5,462 nt of DNA, taken from Gammaproteobacteria bacterium. GTDB taxonomy: Bacteria; Pseudomonadota; Gammaproteobacteria; Pseudomonadales; Azotimanducaceae. The position numbers were made by a program, and so were the translations under genes. Below, in pieces: positions 1-5,462 of the stretch; positions within the stretch are counted from its first letter, which is position 1; the number at the start of each line of letters is the position of its first letter. Location: contig JAPPHP010000334.1 of the NCBI GenBank assembly GCA_028821035.1, positions 1 to 5,462 of the forward strand, read 5' to 3'. The notes under the pieces are model-generated. The model saw only the letters and a program-made list of their open reading frames with translations. It had not been told where the DNA came from and made no database searches.

Positions 1-13
1 CATCCGATCATCC

Positions 14-18
14 AGGAG
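14..18 (+). promoter_or_regulatory. Shine-Dalgarno site of the crotonase-like gene
   Basis: AGGAG lies six bases before the ATG at 25, which is close to ideal spacing and fixes that start. Only 24 bases precede the ATG in this window, so the promoter and any upstream operon partner cannot be seen. Confidence 0.8.
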
Positions 19-24
19 ACTCCC

Positions 25-816
25 ATGGACCTCGACCGCTACAAGACGCTCACCCTCACCCGCGACGGCCGCATCCTGACCATCGCCATCGACAACGGCC
101 CCATGAACGCCGTGGACGACGACCTGCACCACGAGCTGGGGCACGTCTTCGTCGACGCCCAGGACGACGCGGACAGCGACCTGGTCGTGCTCACCGGCGC
201 CGGCCGCGCCTTCTGCGCCGGCGGCGACATGGCCTGGTTCCAGGACATGATCGACGACACGTCCCGCTTCCGCGGCATCCTGCCGGACGCCAAGCGCATC
301 ATCATGACCCTGCTCGATCTCGAGAAACCGATCGTCTGCCGGCTGAACGGCGCCGCGGCGGGTCTCGGCGCCTCTCTCGCCCTGCTCTGCGACGTGATCG
401 TGGCCGACGAGGACGCGAAGATCGGCGACCCGCACGTCAAGGTCGGGCTGGTGGCCGGGGATGGCGGGGCGGTGATCTGGCCCCAACTCATCGGCTATGC
501 CCGCGCCAAGGAGTGGCTGCTGACGGGGGACATGATGACGGCCGTAGAGGCGGCGGAGATGGGCCTCGTGAACTACGCCGTTCCCGCGGAGGAACTCGAC
601 GCGAAGGTGACCGAGATCGTCGATCGCATCCTCGCAAACCCCCGCTGGGCGGTACGCTGGACCAAGACAGCGGTGAACCTGCCGCTGCGCGAGATCGCGA
701 ACCGGGTCTCCGATGCCGCCCTCGCCTACGAGGCGTTGTCGAACGCGACGAGGGACCGCCAGGAAGCCGTCAGCGCGTTCGTCGAGCGGCGCAAGCCGGA
801 GTTCGGCGGGGAGTGA
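25..816 (+). CDS. Enoyl-CoA hydratase/isomerase (crotonase) family protein, atypical active site
   Basis: This 263-residue protein has the usual length and order of a cytoplasmic crotonase-fold enzyme acting on acyl-CoA thioesters. The first oxyanion-hole segment is CAGGDM (64-69) and the second is NGAAAGLGAS (108-117), followed by the CDVIVAD core strand (122-128). The LLTGD turn is at 165-169 and the typical SAFVERRKPEF tail at 250-260. An ungapped alignment recalled for rat mitochondrial enoyl-CoA hydratase puts Ser117 where Glu144 should be and His137 where Glu164 should be, so both hydratase glutamates are absent. Asp146 in the GDGG turn is a possible replacement acid/base. It is therefore unlikely to be a standard crotonyl-CoA hydratase; isomerase, hydrolase, lyase or dehalogenase-type chemistry are alternatives. 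Family assignment is sure, substrate unknown. A good ribosome site supports the ATG at 25. Confidence 0.93.
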   Translation: MDLDRYKTLTLTRDGRILTIAIDNGPMNAVDDDLHHELGHVFVDAQDDADSDLVVLTGAGRAFCAGGDMAWFQDMIDDTSRFRGILPDAKRIIMTLLDLEKPIVCRLNGAAAGLGASLALLCDVIVADEDAKIGDPHVKVGLVAGDGGAVIWPQLIGYARAKEWLLTGDMMTAVEAAEMGLVNYAVPAEELDAKVTEIVDRILANPRWAVRWTKTAVNLPLREIANRVSDAALAYEALSNATRDRQEAVSAFVERRKPEFGGE

Positions 817-834
817 TCGCGGTTCCTGGGTCAA

Positions 835-845
835 GCTACCCTAGC
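835..845. promoter_or_regulatory. Short palindrome before the small antitoxin-like gene (possible operator)
   Basis: GCTA-CCC-TAGC is a perfect inverted repeat with 4-base arms, in the middle of the 56-base gap between the crotonase-like gene and the antitoxin-like gene. Antitoxins of this sort often bind short palindromes in their own promoters, which is the only reason to mention it. No convincing -35/-10 pair is visible nearby, and a repeat this short can arise by chance. Confidence 0.15.
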
Positions 846-872
846 AACGTCAAGGCACACGAGAGAGAGCAA

Positions 873-1040
873 ATGAAGGAGGAGCCTCCCAGGACCCTCA
901 CCGACCGACAGGCAGCCGAGATCGATGCGCTGGCCGACCTCCCCGAGGAGCAGATCGACACCAGCGACATCCCGGAGATTCCGAACTGGTCCGACGCCCG
1001 ACGTGGCCTCCTCGATCAGCCACCAGCGACGCGAGCCTGA
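873..1040 (+). CDS. Small 55-residue protein resembling the N-terminal half of a BrnA/CopG-type antitoxin
   Basis: The protein opens with a charged stretch, LTDRQAAEIDALADLPEEQ (9-27). It continues with IDTSDIPEIPNWSDARRG (28-45), a pattern I recall from the N-terminal arm of BrnA-like antitoxins, where it runs into an aromatic-rich link and then a ribbon-helix-helix or similar DNA-binding half. Here the reading frame ends ten residues after ARRG, in DQPPATRA, and neither other frame downstream restores an antitoxin-like C-terminus. No toxin gene sits beside it. GAGAGAGAG at 861-869 is a usable ribosome site for the ATG at 873. The last 15 or so codons use more A/T-ending triplets (CGA, CGT, GAT, CCA, CCA, CGA) than the first part, which would suit a decayed end. 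It could be a remnant, an orphan antitoxin fragment or a genuine short protein. The stop lies two bases before the next gene's GTG, suggesting coupled translation. Confidence 0.55.
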   Translation: MKEEPPRTLTDRQAAEIDALADLPEEQIDTSDIPEIPNWSDARRGLLDQPPATRA

Positions 1041-1042
1041 GA

Positions 1043-1735
1043 GTGTCCGTCAGCGAGGCTCCCAGGGGATTCATCCCCCTCGTCTTCGAGGAGCGCACTG
1101 CCGAAGAGATGAGCGATCGCGCAAGTCGTTTCTACGACCTCATGCGCCGTCGTCGCACCGTCCGGGATTTCACCGACCGACCGGTTCCGGCCGACATCAT
1201 CCAACACGCCCTGCTCACCGCCGGTAGCGCGCCAAGCGGCGCCCATCGCCAGCCGTGGCACTTCGTGGTGGTCACGGACACGGCGAAGAAGGCCGAGATC
1301 CGGGAGGCGGCCGAGCGGGAGGAACGCGAGTTCTACGGCCGGCGCGCCTCGAAGGAGTGGCTCGAAGCGCTCGCGCCGCTGGGCACGGACCCGAACAAGC
1401 CTTTCCTGACCACCGCACCGGTGCTGATCGCGGTGTTCCTAAAGCGGTTCACGCTCGTCGAGGACCCCAATGGCGGAGCACCCACACGACTCAAGAATTA
1501 CTACACCACAGAGTCCGTAGGCATCGCTACGGGCTTCCTGATCGCGGCGCTGCACAACGCCGGGCTGGCGACGCTGACCCACACCCCGAGCCCGATGCGG
1601 TTCCTGAACGCCCTGCTCGACCGCCCGCGCCACGAGCGGCCTTACCTGCTCCTGGTGGCTGGCTATCCTGCCCCGGACGCGAACGTGCCCGTGCTCGAGC
1701 GTTACACGCTGGACGAACTCGCCACGTTCGTCTGA
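1043..1735 (+). CDS. FMN-dependent nitroreductase-fold enzyme, iodotyrosine deiodinase-like
   Basis: This 230-residue flavoprotein belongs to the nitroreductase superfamily and along its length resembles the catalytic domain of animal iodotyrosine deiodinase, which removes iodide from mono- and diiodotyrosine using reduced FMN. FMN-site segments are RRTVR (37-41), SAPSGAH (62-68), the LTHTP loop (178-182) and VAGYP (205-209). The lid region keeps Glu94, Tyr98 and Lys119, spaced exactly as human Glu157, Tyr161 and Lys182, which hold the substrate's amino and carboxyl groups. It lacks the membrane anchor of the animal enzyme and should be cytoplasmic. The start is the GTG at 1043: deiodinase-like sequence begins at FIPLVFEE (10-17), upstream of the next in-frame start, the ATG at 1109. 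No strong ribosome site precedes it, so translation may depend on the small gene ending two bases before. Dehalogenation is inferred; a general nitro- or quinone reductase is the main alternative. Confidence 0.9.
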   Translation: MSVSEAPRGFIPLVFEERTAEEMSDRASRFYDLMRRRRTVRDFTDRPVPADIIQHALLTAGSAPSGAHRQPWHFVVVTDTAKKAEIREAAEREEREFYGRRASKEWLEALAPLGTDPNKPFLTTAPVLIAVFLKRFTLVEDPNGGAPTRLKNYYTTESVGIATGFLIAALHNAGLATLTHTPSPMRFLNALLDRPRHERPYLLLVAGYPAPDANVPVLERYTLDELATFV

Positions 1736-1738
1736 ACG
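1725..1738. other. Small hairpin at the convergent gene junction
   Basis: CGTTC-GTCT-GAACG forms a 5-bp stem across the stop codon of the deiodinase-like gene and the 4-base gap to the sulfatase stop. Neither strand has a T-tract after it, so it is not a convincing intrinsic terminator. It is recorded because it is the only symmetrical element right at the junction where both transcripts must end or overlap. Confidence 0.2.
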
Positions 1739-1739
1739 C

Positions 1740-3260
1740 TTACTCGCTCGGCGCGAGCTGCCCCGGCGGCGTTCCCGGCGGCGGAGTCGGGCGCGTCACC
1801 GAGATCATCGCCCGGTCCGCGGCCGGATCGTAGTCCGGGTTGTGGGTCGGCAGGGTCGTGCCGACGGCCGCAAGATAGGACTTCAGCTCCTCGTGCAGGG
1901 ACGCGGCGACTTCGGGCCGGAAGGCCGACAGGTCCGTGGTCTCCGAGAGGTCGAGGTCAAGGTCGTAGAGATACGTGCGTCCCGAGTCGAGTTCCCAGAT
2001 CAGCTTGTGGTTGCCGCGGCGGATGGCGGTCTGCGGGGCGACCTGCTTCATGTTGCGGTACGCGCCGTAGTACCACACGAGGGCCTCCGTGCCGCGCTCG
2101 ACTGCGCCTTCCCCGCCGTTCGCCAGCACGCCGTGCAGGCTGCCGCCGTCCTGGTTCTCCGGCAGCGGCGCGGTCGCGCCCACCCAGTCCGCGATGGTGG
2201 CGAAGAAATCGTAGCCGATGGCCGGGACGTCGCTGCGGGTGCCCCCGTCGATGCCCGGTCCGCGGATGAACAGCGGCACGCGGATGCCGCCTTCCCAGAC
2301 ATGCGTCTTGCCCCACGCGAGCGGTACGTTGCTCGTCACCGGCAGGTCCGACTCGCCACCGTTGTCCGACGTGTAGATGACGTACGTCGAGCCCGCGAGG
2401 CCGTGCTCGTCGAGGGCGTCGAGGATGCGGCCGACCCCGGCGTCGAGATCCGCGGTCATGCCCGCGTACACGGTGTTCGAGTGGACCAGGTTGACGAAGC
2501 GGCCGAACGGGCCGCCGCGCGGCGGCTCCGGCACGATGAGGCCATTGAACTCCTCGACGGTCTCGGCCTTGGCCAGTACCGGGGTATGCACGGCGTAGTA
2601 CGAGGCCTGCACGAAAAACGGCTTGCCGGCCGCCGCATGCTCGGCGATGAAGCGCACGGTCTCGTCCGTCACTTCGTCGGTGCGCTTCGGATCGGGCAGG
2701 CCCTGGTCTCCCGGCGCGTTGGTCGTGATGCCGTTGTGCTCGTCGTAGCCGTGGAGTTCCGGGTTCTCGCCGCCCATGTGCCACTTGCCGAAGTGGCCGG
2801 TCGCGTAGTTCGGATCGTGCGCCTTCAGGAACTCCGCGATCGTCACCTCCTCCTCGGGAAGGTCACTGATCGGCAGCGGGACGTTCATGGGCTTGTTGAC
2901 GTACATGGCATCGTAGAAGAACTGGATGCCCGCGCGTCCTTCTTCGTCCGGCACGACGTCGATGATGTCCGTGGCGCCGAGCCGGGCGGCTGTCTTGCCG
3001 GTCTGGATGCTCATGCGCGTCGGTGAGCAGTTGGGGGCGGGCGAGTAGGCGTTCGAGAAGGTCATGCCCTCCGCCGCCAGGCGTTCGAGGCTCGGCGTCC
3101 GGTAGAGGTCGCTGACGGAGTTCCGTACCCGGGCGTCCATCTGCACGGACGTGCCGGTCCAGCCCTGGTCGTCCGACAGGATCAAGACGATGTTCTGGGC
3201 GGCCACGGAGAGTGCCCCGCCGACAAGCAACGCGGCAGCAAAGAGTGAGCGCAGTTTCAT
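1740..3260 (-). CDS. Secreted type I (formylglycine) sulfatase
   Basis: This is a 506-residue sulfatase of the alkaline-phosphatase superfamily that hydrolyses sulfate esters. Residues 1-22 form a signal peptide: MKLRS, a hydrophobic Ala/Leu/Val core and a VAAQ cleavage region. The mature enzyme opens with the metal-binding strand NIVLILSDDQG (Asp30, Asp31). The maturation motif CSPTR at 78-82 provides Cys78 for conversion to formylglycine, with Arg82. GHFGKWH (155-161) gives Lys159 and His161, HTP gives His225, SDNGG gives Asp299 and Asn300, and WGKTH gives Lys318, so the catalytic set looks complete. The C-terminal subdomain (AIRRGNHKLIW, then LPTHNPDYDP) resembles bacterial 'arylsulfatase A'-type exo-sulfatases, followed by a Pro-rich tail. 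The ATG at 3260 is chosen because it begins a textbook signal peptide; an in-frame TTG at 3278 would add MSRPLP in front of it. It follows the receptor gene on the same strand. Substrate unknown; glycan sulfate is most likely. Confidence 0.95.
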   Translation of the reverse strand: MKLRSLFAAALLVGGALSVAAQNIVLILSDDQGWTGTSVQMDARVRNSVSDLYRTPSLERLAAEGMTFSNAYSPAPNCSPTRMSIQTGKTAARLGATDIIDVVPDEEGRAGIQFFYDAMYVNKPMNVPLPISDLPEEEVTIAEFLKAHDPNYATGHFGKWHMGGENPELHGYDEHNGITTNAPGDQGLPDPKRTDEVTDETVRFIAEHAAAGKPFFVQASYYAVHTPVLAKAETVEEFNGLIVPEPPRGGPFGRFVNLVHSNTVYAGMTADLDAGVGRILDALDEHGLAGSTYVIYTSDNGGESDLPVTSNVPLAWGKTHVWEGGIRVPLFIRGPGIDGGTRSDVPAIGYDFFATIADWVGATAPLPENQDGGSLHGVLANGGEGAVERGTEALVWYYGAYRNMKQVAPQTAIRRGNHKLIWELDSGRTYLYDLDLDLSETTDLSAFRPEVAASLHEELKSYLAAVGTTLPTHNPDYDPAADRAMISVTRPTPPPGTPPGQLAPSE

Positions 3261-3299
3261 GGGCAAGGGTCTCGACAAGCGTGAAACCCTGCATTCAAC

Positions 3300-3340
3300 C
3301 GACCTTCGCCCACGTCTTCAAGGGACGCGGGCGAAGGTCG
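3300..3340 (-). other. Long intercistronic hairpin between receptor and sulfatase genes
   Basis: CGACCTTCGCCC at 3300-3311 is the exact reverse complement of GGGCGAAGGTCG at 3329-3340. Inside these 12-bp arms, after one A/C mismatch, CGTC (3313-3316) pairs with GACG (3324-3327), leaving a 7-base loop. The element begins 19 bases after the receptor stop codon and ends 39 bases before the sulfatase ATG. On the - strand it is followed by GTTGAATGC, not a run of T, so it is not a standard Rho-independent terminator. It could protect the 3' end of receptor mRNA, cause partial termination, or set unequal expression of the two genes. Confidence 0.7.
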
Positions 3341-3359
3341 AAGGCCTTGGCGGCGGGCG

Positions 3360-5462
3360 CTACCCGCGGAACCGCACCCGGACGCCGAACGTCCGCGGCT
3401 GGTTCGTGGTGATGCGCGGGTCGTAGTAGCCGGAGTTCTGGAAGATCTCCGCCCGTTCGTCCGTCGCGTTGTTGACGAACAGTTCCGCCCCCCACGCTCC
3501 GTCGTCGAAGTTGATGCCCGCGCGCAGGTTCACCAGCGCATAGGAATCCAGCAGGACGGGTTCCTGCTCGCTCTGCCGCGCGAGCAGGTTCCAGCGCTCG
3601 TCGGTGTACGACCAGGTCGCCTGCCCGTAGATGTCGCGGTTCCCGGTGATCGCCTTGTCGTAGCGGAGGCCGAGCGTCCACGCCCACTCCGGCGTGTGCG
3701 CGAGCCGCCGCCCGTCCTCGGCGTAGACCAGCGGCGGATCCCGGGCGATGGTCGCGAAGTCGCCTTCGAGTTCGGCGATGTTGTAGGCCAGCCCGCCGGT
3801 CAGCGTCCAGTTGGTGTTGATTCGGGCAACCATGTCCATTTCGACGCCCTGGATCGTCGAGCCCCCGACGTTGCGGCGGAAGTTGAAGGGCACCGTAAGC
3901 AGGTCGTAGAGGACCGTGTAGAAGTTGTCCCAGTCGATCATGTAGGCGGCGCCGTTCAGCACGACGCGGCCGTCGGCCAGGGTCGACTTCCAGCCGACCT
4001 CGTAGGACTTCGTGTAGTCCGGCTCCACGAAGACGGGCACTTCGGCGTGGGTCACGTTCGGGTTGCGGCGGCCCGGACGCACGCCCTCGCCGTAGGCGAA
4101 GTAGACGAGCAGGTCTTCGGAGACGTCGTAGCGGACGTTGAACTTGTAGGTCTGCTCCTTGACGTCCGGCGCCTCTTCGCTACGCGAGAACGTGCCCTTC
4201 GACTCCCACGGGTAACCGCAGTTGAAGCCCCAGTCGTCGCCGTCCTCCCAGCGGAAGTGGCGCGTTCCGGCGGACACGGTCAGGCGGTCCGTGAAGTCCC
4301 AGGAGACGTCCCCGAAAAAGGCCGTGCTGTAGTCCTCGTACTTCCAGCCCGGACAGCTCCACCACTCCTGCGGGAGCGGGTCGACGCCCGCCCCGCGGGT
4401 GTAGTCCGCGGCCGGGCCGGTCTCGAAGTTGATGTTCCGCATGCGCCAGAAGATGTGCCCGTTCCCCCAGCTCTTCTCCTGGAACACGCCGACGAGCCAG
4501 TTCAGCCGGCTCCCCGTGTCGCCTTTCGAGGTCAGGCGGATCTCGTGGCTGATGCGGCGGTTGTCGTCCTCGCTGTCGAAATGCACGGTGGGGTCGGCGC
4601 AGCCCGTGAAGCCGTACCAGTAGTAGTCCTCGCAGGCGTGCTGCTGGATCCACGCGCCGAACGAGGCGTACTCCACGTAGTCGGAGTAGTCGTTCACCGC
4701 GAAGTCCTCGCGCTCGTAGTAGGACACCGCGTAGATCAGGTCGCCGATCCCCGTCTCGCCGGAGAGCGTGAATCCGAGCTGGTCGCTGTTGACCTCCCGC
4801 CATTCCGGGCCGAAACGGGTGACCTCGAGGTCCCCGCGCCGGGTCGGGTCGTGGTTCCACGAGCCCACGGCATCCAGGGACTGCGTGAATGCCGACGCCG
4901 TCGCGGTCCAGTTGTCGGTGAGGTCGACGAGCAGCGATACCCGGCCACCCTGGACCTCTTCCTCGTTGTAGTCCTCGCCGGCGTAGCGGTCGTTGTTGAC
5001 GGTGACGCCGTTGCGGAAGGTGAACTCGGAACGCCGGTTGTCGATGAAGCCGTTGCTCTTGTCGTACCAGAACACGCCCCGCAGCGCCGCGCGGTCGGAC
5101 AGCGGCACGTTGACGAAGCCCTCGGCGGTGTAGGTGGTGTCGCCGTCGCTGATGCTGCCGCCCGTCAGGTCCGCGCCGTACTCGAACTTCTCCGGGTCTG
5201 GCTGCTTGCTGATGATGCGCACGGTTCCGGACACGGCGGACGCACCGTAGTAGGTGCCCTCCGGTCCGCGCAGCACCTCGATGCGCTCGATGTCGTAGAG
5301 GTGCAGGTCGGGCGCTCCGCCGTTGCGACCGGTCACCGGCTGCTCGTCGAGGTAGTAGGCCGTGGTCGCCGCGTTGGTGCGGAACACGTGCGGAATGCCG
5401 CCGTCCGACACGCCGCGGATGTGCATGACCTGCGTCCCGGGGCCCACGCTGATGTAGGAGAT
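3360..5462 (-). CDS. TonB-dependent outer-membrane receptor, N-terminus beyond the window
   Basis: The visible 700 residues stay open to the window edge, so the signal peptide, TonB box and first part of the plug (perhaps 70-100 residues) are missing. The in-frame GTG at 5447 is internal, because plug-like sequence (ISYIS) continues upstream of it. Visible residues 1 to about 90 are plug domain: an HIRGVSDGG segment, AYYLDEQPV, then the hallmark YDIERIEVLRGPEGTYYGAS followed by SGTVRIIS. The remainder is a 22-strand-type barrel with alternating aromatic strands, including SYEVGWKSTL and AYMIDWDNFY near 486-515 and the closing ELFVNNATDE to RTFGVRVRFRG. Four cysteines, at about 277, 288, 370 and 415, lie in loop-like, Trp/Tyr-rich stretches. 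The last residue is Gly rather than the usual terminal Phe. Such receptors import siderophores, cobalamin, glycans or other ligands using TonB energy; the sulfatase downstream favours a sulfated organic ligand. Confidence 0.95.
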   Translation of the reverse strand: MSYISVGPGTQVMHIRGVSDGGIPHVFRTNAATTAYYLDEQPVTGRNGGAPDLHLYDIERIEVLRGPEGTYYGASAVSGTVRIISKQPDPEKFEYGADLTGGSISDGDTTYTAEGFVNVPLSDRAALRGVFWYDKSNGFIDNRRSEFTFRNGVTVNNDRYAGEDYNEEEVQGGRVSLLVDLTDNWTATASAFTQSLDAVGSWNHDPTRRGDLEVTRFGPEWREVNSDQLGFTLSGETGIGDLIYAVSYYEREDFAVNDYSDYVEYASFGAWIQQHACEDYYWYGFTGCADPTVHFDSEDDNRRISHEIRLTSKGDTGSRLNWLVGVFQEKSWGNGHIFWRMRNINFETGPAADYTRGAGVDPLPQEWWSCPGWKYEDYSTAFFGDVSWDFTDRLTVSAGTRHFRWEDGDDWGFNCGYPWESKGTFSRSEEAPDVKEQTYKFNVRYDVSEDLLVYFAYGEGVRPGRRNPNVTHAEVPVFVEPDYTKSYEVGWKSTLADGRVVLNGAAYMIDWDNFYTVLYDLLTVPFNFRRNVGGSTIQGVEMDMVARINTNWTLTGGLAYNIAELEGDFATIARDPPLVYAEDGRRLAHTPEWAWTLGLRYDKAITGNRDIYGQATWSYTDERWNLLARQSEQEPVLLDSYALVNLRAGINFDDGAWGAELFVNNATDERAEIFQNSGYYDPRITTNQPRTFGVRVRFRG

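Noticed and set aside
513..872. Upstream extension of the small antitoxin-like gene into the crotonase gene
   Set aside because: The frame is open from 513, but the extension is an Arg/Gly-rich shadow of the crotonase coding sequence. Antitoxin-like sequence starts only at the ATG at 873, which has a purine-rich ribosome site.
1762..1783. Direct repeat of CCCGGCGGCG with a 12-base period near the sulfatase 3' end
   Set aside because: It simply encodes the Pro/Gly-rich tail of the sulfatase and occurs only twice.
1842..3026. Long open frame of 394 codons on the + strand inside the sulfatase gene
   Set aside because: It is antisense to a sulfatase with a complete catalytic set, has an Arg/Val/Ala-rich composition typical of GC-rich shadow frames, and shows no recognisable motif or ribosome site.
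3261..3278. TTG start at 3278 for the sulfatase, adding MSRPLP
   Set aside because: An AGGG eight bases upstream makes it possible, but the ATG at 3260 begins a textbook signal peptide and TTG is a rarer start.
3266..3290. AGGGT/ACCCT inverted repeat in the sulfatase leader that could hide a ribosome site
   Set aside because: It has only 5 bp of stem across a 15-base loop; too weak to claim as a regulatory switch.
3300..3340. Rho-independent terminator
   Set aside because: The stem is strong, but neither strand has a T-tract after it, so it is reported only as an intercistronic hairpin.
4180..4860. 226-codon open frame on the - strand overlapping the TonB receptor
   Set aside because: It is an out-of-frame reading of the receptor barrel, extremely rich in Arg, Gly and Pro, with no domain signature.
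5445..5447. GTG start for the TonB receptor at 5447
   Set aside because: The frame stays open upstream with plug-like sequence, and starting here would leave no signal peptide or TonB box; the true start is outside the window.

Overview
The window is GC-rich DNA with G or C at most third codon positions. It most likely comes from a Gram-negative bacterium, since it encodes a TonB-dependent outer-membrane receptor and a secreted sulfatase. The protein styles suggest a free-living, possibly marine or sediment, member of the Pseudomonadota or a neighbouring group. That placement is inferred from gene style only; there is no rRNA or other marker here.

Layout. Three genes run rightward on the + strand: a crotonase-fold enzyme (25-816), a 55-residue protein resembling the first half of a BrnA/CopG-type antitoxin (873-1040), and a flavin nitroreductase of the iodotyrosine deiodinase type (1043-1735). 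Two genes run leftward on the - strand: a TonB-dependent receptor whose 5' end lies beyond the window (5462-3360), then a periplasmic or secreted type I sulfatase (3260-1740). The two groups converge, and their stop codons are only 4 bases apart (1735/1740). The 97-base gap between receptor and sulfatase holds a long, nearly perfect hairpin with no U-tract.

How the genes fit together. The receptor and sulfatase look like a scavenging pair: one takes a ligand across the outer membrane and the other removes sulfate from it, or from a related compound, in the periplasm or outside. The + strand group is less coherent. The crotonase-like protein has lost both catalytic glutamates of enoyl-CoA hydratase, so its reaction is open. 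The nitroreductase keeps the Glu/Tyr/Lys set that grips the amino-acid end of halotyrosines in animal iodotyrosine deiodinase, so reductive dehalogenation of a halogenated tyrosine-like substrate is a real possibility.

I see no CRISPR array, tRNA, rRNA, insertion sequence or phage gene, and no multi-gene system that is clearly new. The points most worth a second look are the deiodinase-like active site, the half-antitoxin joined to it, the crotonase without catalytic glutamates, and the intercistronic hairpin.
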